Below, piece by piece: positions 17,959 through 26,088 of a stretch of 64,000 nt of DNA. The number at the start of each line of letters is the position of its first letter. The first letter of the stretch is position 1. Below the pieces are notes generated by a model that was not told the DNA's origin, made no database searches, and worked only from the letters and a program-made list of their open reading frames with translations. The DNA lies in the NCBI GenBank assembly GCA_964522525.1, contig CAZFWG010000013.1, positions 1 through 64,000 of the forward strand, in the 5' to 3' direction. The DNA is from CAYUYV01 sp964522525 (lineage in GTDB: Bacteria > Pseudomonadota > Alphaproteobacteria > JAJFIK01). The position numbers were made by a program, and so were the translations under genes.

Positions 17959-18498
17959 ATGGCCCGCTTCACGGTCTTCCTTCCCTTCGTCGTTGCTGTC
18001 CTGGCCCTTTCATCGCCCGCCCCCGCCGCCGATCTGTCGATCGAGGCCTTCATGGGGTCTTGGAAAGGATCGGCCATTTCCGAAAACGAGGTTTCCGTTC
18101 ATTTCCACGTGGAAGCCCGGGATATCGGCGTGACCTTCCGGAAGATCGACACGGATCAATTCAAGATGATCTCCGAGACGATCCAACGGAAAAAGGGCGA
18201 CCCGGAGAACCCGACCGAAAAGCTGAAAACCAGCGAAACGACCTTTGAAAAGGGTCAAAACGGCATCTGGTGGGCAACCGACAACGGCGATCCCCGCAAC
18301 GGCGGTATCCTTCGCTGGGCGCGAATTGAAGAGAACGCCCTGATTGTTAATACGTTCGCGATCCGGGAGGACGGCAAATCCCAGATCCAGGCCCACCACC
18401 GGGCGATCACCGATCGGGGGATGGAGCTTGTGTTCACGAGCAATGTGGACGGAGAACTCATCCGTACCGTGAAGGGCCAGCTCGTCCGGGTTCAGTGA
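17959..18498 (+). CDS. Secreted protein of unknown function
   Basis: I do not recognise the family with confidence. The 179-aa product has a clear signal peptide (ARFTVFLPFVVAVLALSS, cleavage near APA-ADL at about residue 24). A beta-rich domain with several Trp follows (FMGSWKGSAI, NGIWWATDNGD), resembling small lipocalin-like or DUF1579-like periplasmic proteins. There are no Cys residues, no catalytic motif and no C-terminal anchor. ATG at 17959 follows ACGGAGC. A TATAAAGAC element at about 17904-17912 could be a -10 box. It is convergent with cca, 6 bp apart. Confidence 0.65.
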   Translation: MARFTVFLPFVVAVLALSSPAPAADLSIEAFMGSWKGSAISENEVSVHFHVEARDIGVTFRKIDTDQFKMISETIQRKKGDPENPTEKLKTSETTFEKGQNGIWWATDNGDPRNGGILRWARIEENALIVNTFAIREDGKSQIQAHHRAITDRGMELVFTSNVDGELIRTVKGQLVRVQ

Positions 18499-18504
18499 CG
18501 GGCG

Positions 18505-19746
18505 TCATTTCCGGACCCACTCCGCCAGACGGGAAAGCAGCGCCGCCCGGTCGAGGGTGAAATCACTCTCGACCCAGGCCGCTTCGAGCTGCTCGAGCAC
18601 CCGGCCCATTTCTGGCCCCCTGGGCACGCCCGCCGCGATCGCGTCCGCCCCTTTGAGGGGAAAGTCGGGCCTCTCCCACCGCTCAATGAAGGACAACATG
18701 TCCTTGGCGCGCGCGTCACTCACCGGGTGATCGCCCAGGGCTTGGGACAGCACACAATGCTCCCGGGCCACATCCCGGCCATGGGCATGGATCAGGCGCC
18801 GCAGCGCGCCTTCCGAGATCTCCATCGCGCTCGAAGTGACCACCTGGAAACCGTCCACCAGCTGGCGCGTGGCCGCATTGGACAGCCGCCAGCGGCGGGC
18901 CAGTGGACGCGGATCCTGAGCCACAAGAGCCGCAAGACGGCGCACCGGCTCTGGCGCCAGTCCAAGACGCGTTTCCGTGTCGATGACCCGGCCGAGCCGC
19001 GCCAAATCGATCCCTTCGGGGATCAAGGCGTCCATGATGTTGCTGTCGGCCATGACCTCAAGGACGGGGACAGGCTTTCCGGCCGCCAACAGCTTCAGCA
19101 TTTCCCGCTGGATGCGTTCACCGGAAAGTTTTTCAAGGCCCTGACGCTCTGTACGGGCGGCCGTCAGGCCCGCCGCGTCGAGCACGCCCTTGCCGTACCA
19201 GGCGTGCATCCGGAAAAACCGGAGGATGCGCAGGAAATCCTCGCGGATGCGGGTCGTGGCATCGCCGATGAAGCGGACGCGGCCCTTGGAAAGGTCCGCC
19301 ACGCCCCCGACGCAGTCGAAAATGGCGCCGTCCTGAGCCGCAAAAAGGGCGTTCATGGTGAAGTCCCGACGCTGGGCGTCTTCTTCCCATTCTGACGTGT
19401 AGGCGATGGTGGCCCGGCGGCCGTCGGTCGCCACGTCGCGGCGCAGGGTGGTGATCTCGAAACCCTGCCCGTCAACGACCGCCGTCACCGTGCCATGGGC
19501 AAGCCCGGTGGGCACCGCCTTGAGCCCGGCGGTCTCCAAACGGGTGATCACGGTTTCCGGGGGATGGATGGTGGCAATGTCGACATCGTCAACATCAAGG
19601 CCCAGAAGGGCGTTGCGCACACATCCGCCCACGAACCGGGCGGCATCCTGCTCCGGGTCCTGGAGGGTGGCCATAAGACGGCGTGTGGGCGGCGCCGTCA
19701 GCCAGGGCGCTTCAGCGTCTGTCAGTCGTCGGATGGAGGACGTCAC
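18505..19746 (-). CDS. cca: CCA tRNA nucleotidyltransferase
   Basis: A class II nucleotidyltransferase that adds or repairs the CCA end of tRNA (a poly(A) polymerase of the same fold is the alternative). The 413-aa protein has the P-loop-like RFVGGCVRNALL near residue 37 and the metal-binding DVDDVDIAT pair. RRDFTMNALF and the RIREDFLRILRFFRMHAWYG block follow, with a helical RNA-binding C-terminal half. The start is GTG at 19746, overlapping the stop of the upstream small gene by 3 nt (GTGA). It is last in the minus-strand run DUF1285-nudix-DUF6111-cca, an arrangement often seen in alphaproteobacteria. Confidence 0.93.
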   Translation of the reverse strand: MTSSIRRLTDAEAPWLTAPPTRRLMATLQDPEQDAARFVGGCVRNALLGLDVDDVDIATIHPPETVITRLETAGLKAVPTGLAHGTVTAVVDGQGFEITTLRRDVATDGRRATIAYTSEWEEDAQRRDFTMNALFAAQDGAIFDCVGGVADLSKGRVRFIGDATTRIREDFLRILRFFRMHAWYGKGVLDAAGLTAARTERQGLEKLSGERIQREMLKLLAAGKPVPVLEVMADSNIMDALIPEGIDLARLGRVIDTETRLGLAPEPVRRLAALVAQDPRPLARRWRLSNAATRQLVDGFQVVTSSAMEISEGALRRLIHAHGRDVAREHCVLSQALGDHPVSDARAKDMLSFIERWERPDFPLKGADAIAAGVPRGPEMGRVLEQLEAAWVESDFTLDRAALLSRLAEWVRK

Positions 19747-20084
19747 TGATCGTCATCATCTCCTTGGGGCTTCTTCTTCTGATCCTCTGTTTCTCCTTTT
19801 TCCGCCTCCGCGCCGGCGGGGGTCAGTTTGCCGGGGATCAGTTTGCCGTCTTCAAAGCGGGCGGGCGTGTAGGTCGCACCCGCCTTTTCCCCTTGGGTAA
19901 AGGCCAGGAAAAAGAAACTTATGGCCAAGGCGACAAACGCGACGCTGGTGCACAGGATCAACGGGGCGGGATTCCAGTTCGCCAGATCGAACGGATCGCG
20001 CTTGCGCACCACCCACAGATACAGGCCGAACAGGACGAAGGGCAGCAGCAGGATCAAGAGACGCAGCAGAAGAAATCTCAGCAT
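19743..20084 (-). CDS. DUF6111-like small membrane protein
   Basis: The 113-aa product has two membrane segments: FLLLRLLILLLPFVLFGLYL at the N terminus and LILCTSVAFVALAISFFFLA in the middle. A charged, Glu/Lys/Asp-rich C-terminal tail ends in four Asp and Gln. It resembles the DUF6111 family found between nudix and cca genes in alphaproteobacteria; the function is unknown. I chose ATG at 20084, which overlaps the end of the nudix gene by 7 nt, with AAAGG upstream. A longer start would overlap the nudix gene heavily. Both flanking overlaps point to translational coupling in one operon. Confidence 0.7.
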   Translation of the reverse strand: MLRFLLLRLLILLLPFVLFGLYLWVVRKRDPFDLANWNPAPLILCTSVAFVALAISFFFLAFTQGEKAGATYTPARFEDGKLIPGKLTPAGAEAEKGETEDQKKKPQGDDDDQ

Positions 20085-20716
20085 TCCTCGAACAGCCTTT
20101 TGTAAAAAGCCACCAGCATCGCGGCGGTAGCGCCCCAAATATAGTGTTCCCCGAAGGGAATGGCGTAATAGCAGCGCAGTTGACCCTGCCATTCCACTTC
20201 ATGGCACTGATGGTTCGTCGGATCCATCAGGAACGCCGCCGGCACCTCGAAGGCTTGCGCCACCTCACCCGGATCGATCAGGGGCTCGAAGGGTCCCTGG
20301 ATAAGCCCGACCACGGGCATGACGCAATAGCCGGTGACCGTCTCATAGGGATCCAGAAGACCCAGAACCTCGACCCGGTCACGGGCGAGACCCACTTCCT
20401 CTTCCGCTTCCCGAAGCGCGGCCTCGATCGGGGTCGGATCGTGGGGCTCAAGCCGCCCGCCCGGAAAACTGACCTGCCCGGCATGGGACTTCAGATGGGC
20501 CGCCCGCAAGGTCAGCAGGATCGACAAACCCTCGGGCGTGTCGATCAGGGGCACGAGCACGGCGGCGGGTTTCAAGTCCGCCCGGTCCCGCCGGTCCAGG
20601 TTCAGATGGGCGTTCAGGTCATAGTCGCTCGCCATGGGCACGAGGGAGGCCAGATCCAGAAGATCCGGGGCCGGGGCAACCCGGTCGGCGATGCGGCGCA
20701 GAAGCTCGTCTTTCAC
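20078..20716 (-). CDS. Nudix hydrolase, CoA pyrophosphatase type
   Basis: The 212-aa nudix protein belongs to the NUDT7/NUDT8-like CoA pyrophosphatases that cut CoA or acyl-CoA to phosphopantetheine and 3',5'-ADP. Upstream of the nudix box is the family signature LLTLRAAHLKSHAGQVSFPG. The box itself reads GGRLEPHDPTPIEAALREAE followed by EEVGL, with the catalytic glutamates. The start is GTG at 20716. It is 93 bp downstream of the DUF1285 gene and overlaps the following small membrane gene. Its physiological substrate is inferred from the family only. Confidence 0.9.
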   Translation of the reverse strand: MKDELLRRIADRVAPAPDLLDLASLVPMASDYDLNAHLNLDRRDRADLKPAAVLVPLIDTPEGLSILLTLRAAHLKSHAGQVSFPGGRLEPHDPTPIEAALREAEEEVGLARDRVEVLGLLDPYETVTGYCVMPVVGLIQGPFEPLIDPGEVAQAFEVPAAFLMDPTNHQCHEVEWQGQLRCYYAIPFGEHYIWGATAAMLVAFYKRLFEEC

Positions 20717-20809
20717 GGCGGAAGTCCTTCAAAGCGAGGTCCGGGGCGCAGCGGCGCCCGTGGGGCGCCGGTTTTCCGGACAGATCCGCCGACGGCCAAG
20801 GGCGCGCGA

Positions 20810-21433
20810 TCAGGTGAACGGCTCCACATCGTCAGCGGGGGAAAAGGGGAAAAAGGCGCCCTCGCTCCAGACACCGAAGACGCGTTCCCCTCCCATGTCG
20901 TGCACCACGCACAATTCGGCAAGGTCGTAATAGACAGGCCGCGAGATCAAGGCCTCGAGACCCCGGCGCACATGGACGTAAGGCGCCGGCTCCTGGGTCT
21001 CGGGATCCGTGACGACGCGCAGGGGGTTGTCGGGGCCCGCCACGACGCTGTCCCCCACCGATGTGGTGAAGGTCAGCCGCTGGGCCGTTCCCTCCCCGTC
21101 AACGGCCAGCGAAACGGCCAGAAAAGGCGCATCCTCCACGGTGATGCCGACCCTTTCGACGGGCGTCACAAGATAGTATCGGCCGTCGGGATCGAGCCGC
21201 AGGATCGTGGAAAAGAGCCGCACCAGCGCCGGCCGCTGGATGGGCGAGCCCAAATAGGACCAGGATCCGTCCCGGTGAATGCGGATATCGAGATCGCCAT
21301 GATAGGGCGGGTTCCACAGGTGAACCGGCGGCAGGCCCCGCGTTTTCGTCTCGGTCTGCGATCGGGCTTCATCCAGGCCGCGCACGGGCGGCTCCTCGGA
21401 AGCCCCCGACCCGTTTTTCGACTGTTCAGACAT
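20810..21433 (-). CDS. DUF1285 domain-containing protein
   Basis: The 207-aa protein matches the DUF1285 family. The core is WNPPYHGDLDIRIHRDGSWS, then YLGSPIQRPALVRLFSTILR and YYLVTPVERVGITVEDAPF, ending with the VYYDLAELCVVHDMGGERVF segment. The N-terminal 35 residues are polar and low-complexity. The family has a two-domain beta fold of unknown biochemical role. No signal or membrane segment is present, so it is cytoplasmic. It is first in the run DUF1285-nudix-DUF6111-cca; in other alphaproteobacteria it often neighbours the MoxR-DUF58 operon, which here lies 2.6 kb away. Confidence 0.9.
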   Translation of the reverse strand: MSEQSKNGSGASEEPPVRGLDEARSQTETKTRGLPPVHLWNPPYHGDLDIRIHRDGSWSYLGSPIQRPALVRLFSTILRLDPDGRYYLVTPVERVGITVEDAPFLAVSLAVDGEGTAQRLTFTTSVGDSVVAGPDNPLRVVTDPETQEPAPYVHVRRGLEALISRPVYYDLAELCVVHDMGGERVFGVWSEGAFFPFSPADDVEPFT

Positions 21434-21531
21434 GGCTCATTCCCGTTGGACCACGGACCCTAGCCGGAAGAACTAGCCATGGGATCCGGCACCCTTCATA
21501 ATAGGGTCTGGTGCTGGATGGGGAAACCGGA

Positions 21532-21768
21532 ATGCCCGAGAGCAAAAAGCCCGTGACTCAAGAGACCACGGCCGTGGTGCTTCGGGCCCTGCAGATCTCG
21601 AGTCTGATTATCATCGCGATGGGCCTGTATCTCTTCTGGGGTTCGCAATTGAGGCTCATCGGGCTTGGCGTCATCGCCTTCGGCATCGCGGACTTTTTCC
21701 TGGCCCCCCTCCTCTTGCAACGGGTGGTCAGCCGTCAGAATGACCAAAATACAGGGAGTGGTTTCTGA
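21532..21768 (+). CDS. Small two-helix membrane protein
   Basis: A 78-aa protein with two hydrophobic segments: SSLIIIAMGLYLFWGSQL and LIGLGVIAFGIADFFLAPLL. Short polar ends have no recognised motif, and I cannot assign a family. ATG at 21532 has GGGGA 7 nt upstream; a GTG 21 nt earlier is the alternative. It is followed after 11 bp by another small membrane protein gene on the same strand, and both are probably cotranscribed. Confidence 0.6.
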   Translation: MPESKKPVTQETTAVVLRALQISSLIIIAMGLYLFWGSQLRLIGLGVIAFGIADFFLAPLLLQRVVSRQNDQNTGSGF

Positions 21769-21779
21769 ACAGGAAACCA

Positions 21780-22010
21780 ATGCGCATCATGACCTCAACC
21801 ACATCGGACGCTCGTCCCTCGAAAGTCGATGGCCTGCTCAAGAATGTTTTGATCTTCGCCATTCCGGCGCTTATCGCGCTGGGCCTTTATTTTTGGTTCG
21901 TACACGGTGAGATGATGATCGCCCTCATCCATTTCGCCCTGGCCGCCGTGGACGGCGCCCTGGCCTGGAGCTTTCTGCGCCGCCGCAAGCCAAGCCCTGT
22001 CGAGGGCTGA
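21780..22010 (+). CDS. Small two-helix membrane protein
   Basis: A 76-aa protein. After a polar N terminus (TSTTSDARPSK) come LLKNVLIFAIPALIALGLYF and IALIHFALAAVDGALAWSFL, two membrane helices. It ends in an Arg/Lys-rich RRRKPSPVEG, which predicts a cytoplasmic C terminus. The family was not recognised. ATG at 21780 follows AGGAAA; an ATG three codons later is an equal alternative. It is probably one operon with the preceding gene. Confidence 0.58.
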   Translation: MRIMTSTTSDARPSKVDGLLKNVLIFAIPALIALGLYFWFVHGEMMIALIHFALAAVDGALAWSFLRRRKPSPVEG

Positions 22011-22165
22011 GCGCAAACAACCCGGTTCAAGCCCATTCGGACGCTCCGTTTTGAAACGGCGCGGCCGTTCGGCGTGTTGTGCGGGCACCGCAAATCCTAA
22101 AATCATCTAGAATAAGTAGACACGGGATAAGGATTGCTCGGGGTCGGATCGATTGGGAGGGTGAG

Positions 22166-22414
22166 ATGGCGGAGGACAAGAAAGGGGACACCAACGGTGC
22201 CGTGAAGGTCGCCTTCCGGCTGCTGACGGTCAGTCTGGCGGTCGGGGTTGTCATTTGGTTCGTGATGATGGCGGTCGGCATGATCGCGGCTTTTCCCTGG
22301 GGTCTTCTAGGTCTCGTTCCCCTCGTCGGGATCGGCATCCTGCTCTGGGTCGTTGTCAAGGAGCGCCTGGACAATCAAGACGATGATTATTATTCAAAGA
22401 ATGTGGACGAGTGA
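22166..22414 (+). CDS. Small two-helix membrane protein upstream of ybjQ
   Basis: An 82-aa protein with a polar N terminus (MAEDKKGDTNGAVKV) and two membrane helices (VSLAVGVVIWFVMMAVGMIA and GLLGLVPLVGIGILLWVVVK). The acidic C terminus reads DNQDDDYYSKNVDE. ATG at 22166 follows GGGAGGGTGAG, a strong ribosome-binding site. It lies 15 bp before the YbjQ-family gene and is probably cotranscribed with it. The function is unknown, but pairing with YbjQ suggests a shared envelope role; this is inference. Confidence 0.65.
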   Translation: MAEDKKGDTNGAVKVAFRLLTVSLAVGVVIWFVMMAVGMIAAFPWGLLGLVPLVGIGILLWVVVKERLDNQDDDYYSKNVDE

Positions 22415-22429
22415 TCGGGGGAGTGTCTC

Positions 22430-22744
22430 ATGCTGATAACCAGTCAAGATCAGTTTGCGGACCGTCAGATCGCACAGACCCTGGGTCTCGTGAAAGGCAA
22501 TGTGGTGCGCGCGCGGTTTTTCGGGCGGGACATCCTCGCGGCCCTGCGCACCATTGTCGGCGGTGAGGTTTCCGAATACACGAAGCTGATGGCGGAGGCG
22601 CGCGAACAGGCGCTCGATCGGATGATCGCCAATGCCGAAAAGCTTGACGCCAACGGCATTGTCACCGTCCGCTTCACCACATCCATGATCATGCAGGCCA
22701 CGGCGGAAATCCTGGTCACGGGCACCGCCGTCCGCCTGAATTGA
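22430..22744 (+). CDS. YbjQ/UPF0145 family protein
   Basis: The 104-aa protein belongs to the YbjQ (UPF0145, heavy-metal-binding-domain annotated) family, which forms pentameric beta-rich rings. Signatures are LGLVKGNVVRARFFGRDILA, the GGEVSEYTKLMAEAREQALD helix and VTVRFTTSMIMQATAEILV. The family function is not established, and the heavy-metal name comes from a fold comparison. There is no signal peptide. The start is ATG at 22430, 15 bp after the small membrane protein gene. Confidence 0.88.
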   Translation: MLITSQDQFADRQIAQTLGLVKGNVVRARFFGRDILAALRTIVGGEVSEYTKLMAEAREQALDRMIANAEKLDANGIVTVRFTTSMIMQATAEILVTGTAVRLN

Positions 22745-22786
22745 CCAATTGCGGGCGTGTTTTGCGAGATGCCGATGGGGGGCACC

Positions 22787-23821
22787 ATGGGAGCGAGAAC
22801 AGGGGCGATCATCGCCGTCCTCATGGGCCTGTCGGCCATGCCGGTTTCAGGAGACGACAGAATGACCTCGGGATGGCGCACCTTGAGCGGTGAGCCACCG
22901 GCCGTCATCGCCCATCGCGGGGCGAGCGGTCTGCGGCCCGAACACACGATCGAGGCCTATACGCTTGCCATTGATCAGGGCGCCGACTGGATCGAGCCGG
23001 ACCTGGTCGTCACCAAAGACGGTGTGCTCGTGGCCCGCCATGAGCGTCACCTCTCCCACACGACCGATGTGGCCGATCACGCGGTATTTGCCGACCGGCG
23101 CGTCACCAAATCCAGCAATGGACAGGACCTCACCGATTGGTGGGTGGAAGATTTCACCCTGGCCGAGCTCAAGACCCTGCGGGCCCGGCAGGCCCGGGAA
23201 GACCGGTCCAAGGCCTATGACGGGCAATTCGCCATTCCCACTTTCGCCGAGGTCGTCGCCCTCGCCCAAGCCCGCTCGACGCCGGATCGCACCATTGGCG
23301 TGATCCCGGAAACCAAGGAACCCGGCGCCTTGAGCGCTTTGGGGTTCGATATTGCCGGTCTCCTGATCGCCGAGTTGAAAGCGGCGGGATGGATGGATGA
23401 AAGCGCGCCTGTGATCGTCCAGTCCTTCGAGCCGGAGGTCCTGAAAGTCCTCAAGGACCGTCATCCCGTGCGCCGGGTCCAGCTGGTCTTTGCCATCTCC
23501 GACGGCAAGGAGGGGGTGAAAAGCAATATCCCCTTGGACCACATCCCGTCTTACGCGGCCGCCGTGGGGCCTCAAAAGACCTTGACCGTCACGCCCGCCG
23601 GCGCGTCCACGGATTTCGTGTCGCGCGCCCATGGACTGGGCCTTGCGGTCTATCCCTGGACCTACCGGGATGACGCCCCGCCCGAGGATGGGGCGGGCAT
23701 CGAGGCCGAGCTTTCCCAGGCCTATGCCCTTGGGGTCGACGGCGTGTTCACCGATTTCCCCGCCACGGCCGTGGCCGTTCGCCGCTCCCTTGCCCCGACG
23801 GCGGCGGGGCAAACGGAGTGA
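22787..23821 (+). CDS. glpQ: Periplasmic glycerophosphodiester phosphodiesterase
   Basis: GDPD enzymes cleave glycerophosphodiesters to glycerol-3-phosphate and an alcohol using Ca or Mg. The 344-aa precursor has a signal peptide (GAIIAVLMGLSAMPVSGDD). The TIM-barrel motifs follow: IAHRGASGLRPEHTIEAY, the EPD metal pair in DWIEPDLVVTKDG, the second His in LVARHERHLS, and VIPETKEPG. The C-terminal DGVFTDFP is also typical. Length and export favour the GlpQ-type periplasmic enzyme over the cytoplasmic UgpQ. ATG at 22787 follows GGGGGG; ATGs at 22769 and 22775 are alternatives. No glp transport genes are adjacent. Confidence 0.9.
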   Translation: MGARTGAIIAVLMGLSAMPVSGDDRMTSGWRTLSGEPPAVIAHRGASGLRPEHTIEAYTLAIDQGADWIEPDLVVTKDGVLVARHERHLSHTTDVADHAVFADRRVTKSSNGQDLTDWWVEDFTLAELKTLRARQAREDRSKAYDGQFAIPTFAEVVALAQARSTPDRTIGVIPETKEPGALSALGFDIAGLLIAELKAAGWMDESAPVIVQSFEPEVLKVLKDRHPVRRVQLVFAISDGKEGVKSNIPLDHIPSYAAAVGPQKTLTVTPAGASTDFVSRAHGLGLAVYPWTYRDDAPPEDGAGIEAELSQAYALGVDGVFTDFPATAVAVRRSLAPTAAGQTE

Positions 23822-24017
23822 TCCTTCAAACCGGCTTGACCCACCCCATCGAAATTCGGCCTTAATGCCGCCACCCTCATTGTATGGGTGAAAGGATCGG
23901 GCTGCTTTTGGCACGTTTTGCCCTTGCGACCCGAGAAGATGGGCCTTTGCCCGTAAAACAAGGCATATAGTCACGCGGTCGGCGCCCATCCGCCGGCGCT
24001 GTTGGTCTGGATTGAAC

Positions 24018-25055
24018 ATGTCCCAAAAGACAAGACGGAAGGGCTCCCAAAGCCACGTGAAGGTCGTCGAAACCGTTGACGAAGATATCGTCGCCCAGGT
24101 CGGCGAGGCGGGCGATGCGCTGGGGCGTACCCGCGACGCCATTAGCGCGGTGATTTTCGGTCAAGACACGGTGATCGAGGAAACGCTGATCACTTTGCTG
24201 TCCGGCGGCCATGCCTTGCTCGTTGGCGTGCCGGGGCTCGCCAAGACGCGGCTCGTGGAAACACTCGCCCATGTGCTGGGCCTCGATGACAAGCGGGTTC
24301 AATTCACGCCCGACCTTATGCCCGGCGATATTCTGGGGTCGGAAGTCCTGGAGGAAGGCACCGACGGCAAACGCTCCTTCCGCTTCATTGCCGGCCCCGT
24401 CTTCTGTCAATTGCTGATGGCCGACGAGATCAACCGGGCAAGCCCGAGGACCCAGTCGGCCCTGCTCCAGGCCATGCAGGAACACCACGTGACCGTGGCC
24501 GGGGAACGTCACGATCTGCCCAAGCCCTTCCATGTGCTCGCGACCCAGAACCCGCTTGAGCAGGAAGGCACCTATCCCCTCCCCGAAGCCCAGCTCGACC
24601 GTTTCCTCATGCAGATCAATGTGGATTATCCGGATCTCGAGGCGGAGCGGCGCATGCTGTTGGCGACCACGGGTGCGGAAGAAACGGAGCTGACCCGCAT
24701 CCTCGATGCGGACGCCCTGCTGGGCTATCAGGACCTCGTGCGCCGTCTTCCCGTGGGCGAAACCGTGCTGGAAGGCATCCTCGATCTCGTCCGCAAGGCG
24801 CGGCCCGGCGAGGGCTGTCTGGAGGAATTGCGTGAGCACATTGCCTGGGGGCCTGGCCCCCGCGCTTCCCAGGCCCTGATGCTGGGGGTGCGCGCCCGTG
24901 CCCTGATCCAGGGCCGTTTTGCCCCTTCCCTTGATGACGTGGTGGCCCTGGCCCATCCGATTTTGCGCCATCGCATGGCCCTGACCTTCGCCGCCCGGGC
25001 CGACGGGCGCAGTGTCCGCGACGTGATCGATACGCTCGTCAAGACGATCGATTGA
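24018..25055 (+). CDS. MoxR family AAA ATPase
   Basis: The 345-aa AAA+ protein is of the MoxR class, whose members act as chaperones for assembly of partner protein complexes, often with von Willebrand proteins. Walker A is GVPGLAKTRL near residue 75. Walker B is LMADEINRASPRTQSALLQA, which includes sensor residues. The ATQNPLEQEGTYPLPEAQLD block is diagnostic for MoxR. ATG at 24018 is chosen; a TTG two codons earlier is possible. A DUF58 gene follows after 10 bp, then two large membrane proteins, the standard MoxR-DUF58-BatA/DUF4159 layout. Confidence 0.94.
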   Translation: MSQKTRRKGSQSHVKVVETVDEDIVAQVGEAGDALGRTRDAISAVIFGQDTVIEETLITLLSGGHALLVGVPGLAKTRLVETLAHVLGLDDKRVQFTPDLMPGDILGSEVLEEGTDGKRSFRFIAGPVFCQLLMADEINRASPRTQSALLQAMQEHHVTVAGERHDLPKPFHVLATQNPLEQEGTYPLPEAQLDRFLMQINVDYPDLEAERRMLLATTGAEETELTRILDADALLGYQDLVRRLPVGETVLEGILDLVRKARPGEGCLEELREHIAWGPGPRASQALMLGVRARALIQGRFAPSLDDVVALAHPILRHRMALTFAARADGRSVRDVIDTLVKTID

Positions 25056-25065
25056 GGACCGGCCC

Positions 25066-25980
25066 GTGACCTCCGCCGCGCCAGCCCCGGGCCAGAAGGC
25101 CCTCGCCTTGCGGGACACCGCCCATGGCCTGTCGCGCAGCCTGCCTCCCTTGCTGGTCGAGGCGGAGCGCATCGCCATGACCCTGGCGCCGGGCGTTCAC
25201 GGGCGCCGGCGCGCGGGCGTGGGCGAGACCTTCTGGCAGTACCGACACTATGGCGACGGGGATCCGGCCAGCGCCGTCGATTGGCGCCAGTCGGCCCGCG
25301 GCGACCGGCTTTATGTCCGGGAAAACGAGTGGGAAGCCGCGCATACGGTCTATTTCTGGACGGACGGTTCGCCCTCCATGGATTTCGCGAGCCGCGAGGA
25401 TCTGGAGACGAAACATCACCGGGCGGCCATCCTGACCCTGGCACTCGGCCATCTGCTGATCCGGGCGGGCGAGCGCATCGGGCCGCTCGATGGCCAGATC
25501 CGCCCCAGCGCCAGCGACATCGCCCTGCGCCACATGGCCGAAACCCTTTCCCTGTCCCCTGCCCTGCCTTTGGGCGAGGTGCCCAATCCCGTCCGCCTGC
25601 CCCGCTTCAGCCGGGTGATCCTGATCAGTGACTTTCTCATGGATCTCGAGATCCTCAGTGCCCGGCTCCGGGATTTCGGAGGCCGGGGCACCCATGGCCA
25701 TCTTGTCCATGTCCTTGACCCGGCGGAAGAAGATCTTCCCTATACGGGACGCACCGAGTTCGAGGATGTGGAGGACAACACCACCATGACCTTGGGCCGG
25801 GCCGAAGCCGTGCGGTCGGCCTATCAGGAAAAGATGCGGGACCATCGGCAGGCGCTTCAGGCCATCGCCGCGCGCTGGGGGTGGACAGTGACGGGTCACC
25901 GCACTGACGAACCGGCGCGCAATGGTCTCGTGAAACTCTATAATCTTGTTGCCGGCTCGAAGGTTCGTGCGGGACTGTGA
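25066..25980 (+). CDS. DUF58 domain-containing protein
   Basis: The 304-aa protein has the DUF58 signature GVHGRRRAGVGETFWQYRHY, followed by DWRQSARGDRLYVRENEWEA. A MIDAS-like vWA fold starts at FWTDGSPSMDF, where DGSxS would bind a divalent cation. Proteins of this kind are presumed clients of MoxR. Unlike many DUF58 proteins it has no N-terminal membrane helices, so it is predicted cytoplasmic. The start is GTG at 25066, 10 bp after the moxR stop. The C-terminal part contains an aromatic-poor helical region ending VAGSKVRAGL. Confidence 0.9.
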   Translation: MTSAAPAPGQKALALRDTAHGLSRSLPPLLVEAERIAMTLAPGVHGRRRAGVGETFWQYRHYGDGDPASAVDWRQSARGDRLYVRENEWEAAHTVYFWTDGSPSMDFASREDLETKHHRAAILTLALGHLLIRAGERIGPLDGQIRPSASDIALRHMAETLSLSPALPLGEVPNPVRLPRFSRVILISDFLMDLEILSARLRDFGGRGTHGHLVHVLDPAEEDLPYTGRTEFEDVEDNTTMTLGRAEAVRSAYQEKMRDHRQALQAIAARWGWTVTGHRTDEPARNGLVKLYNLVAGSKVRAGL

Positions 25981-26088
25981 CGCCACGGCTCCCGCCGGCG
26001 CCACCGACCACTGAATACGGAATGATGTTGGGGCTTCAGGCCCGATCCGCTCCAGCGCCGAATGCGCTCAAGGGGAAGACCGATACCG

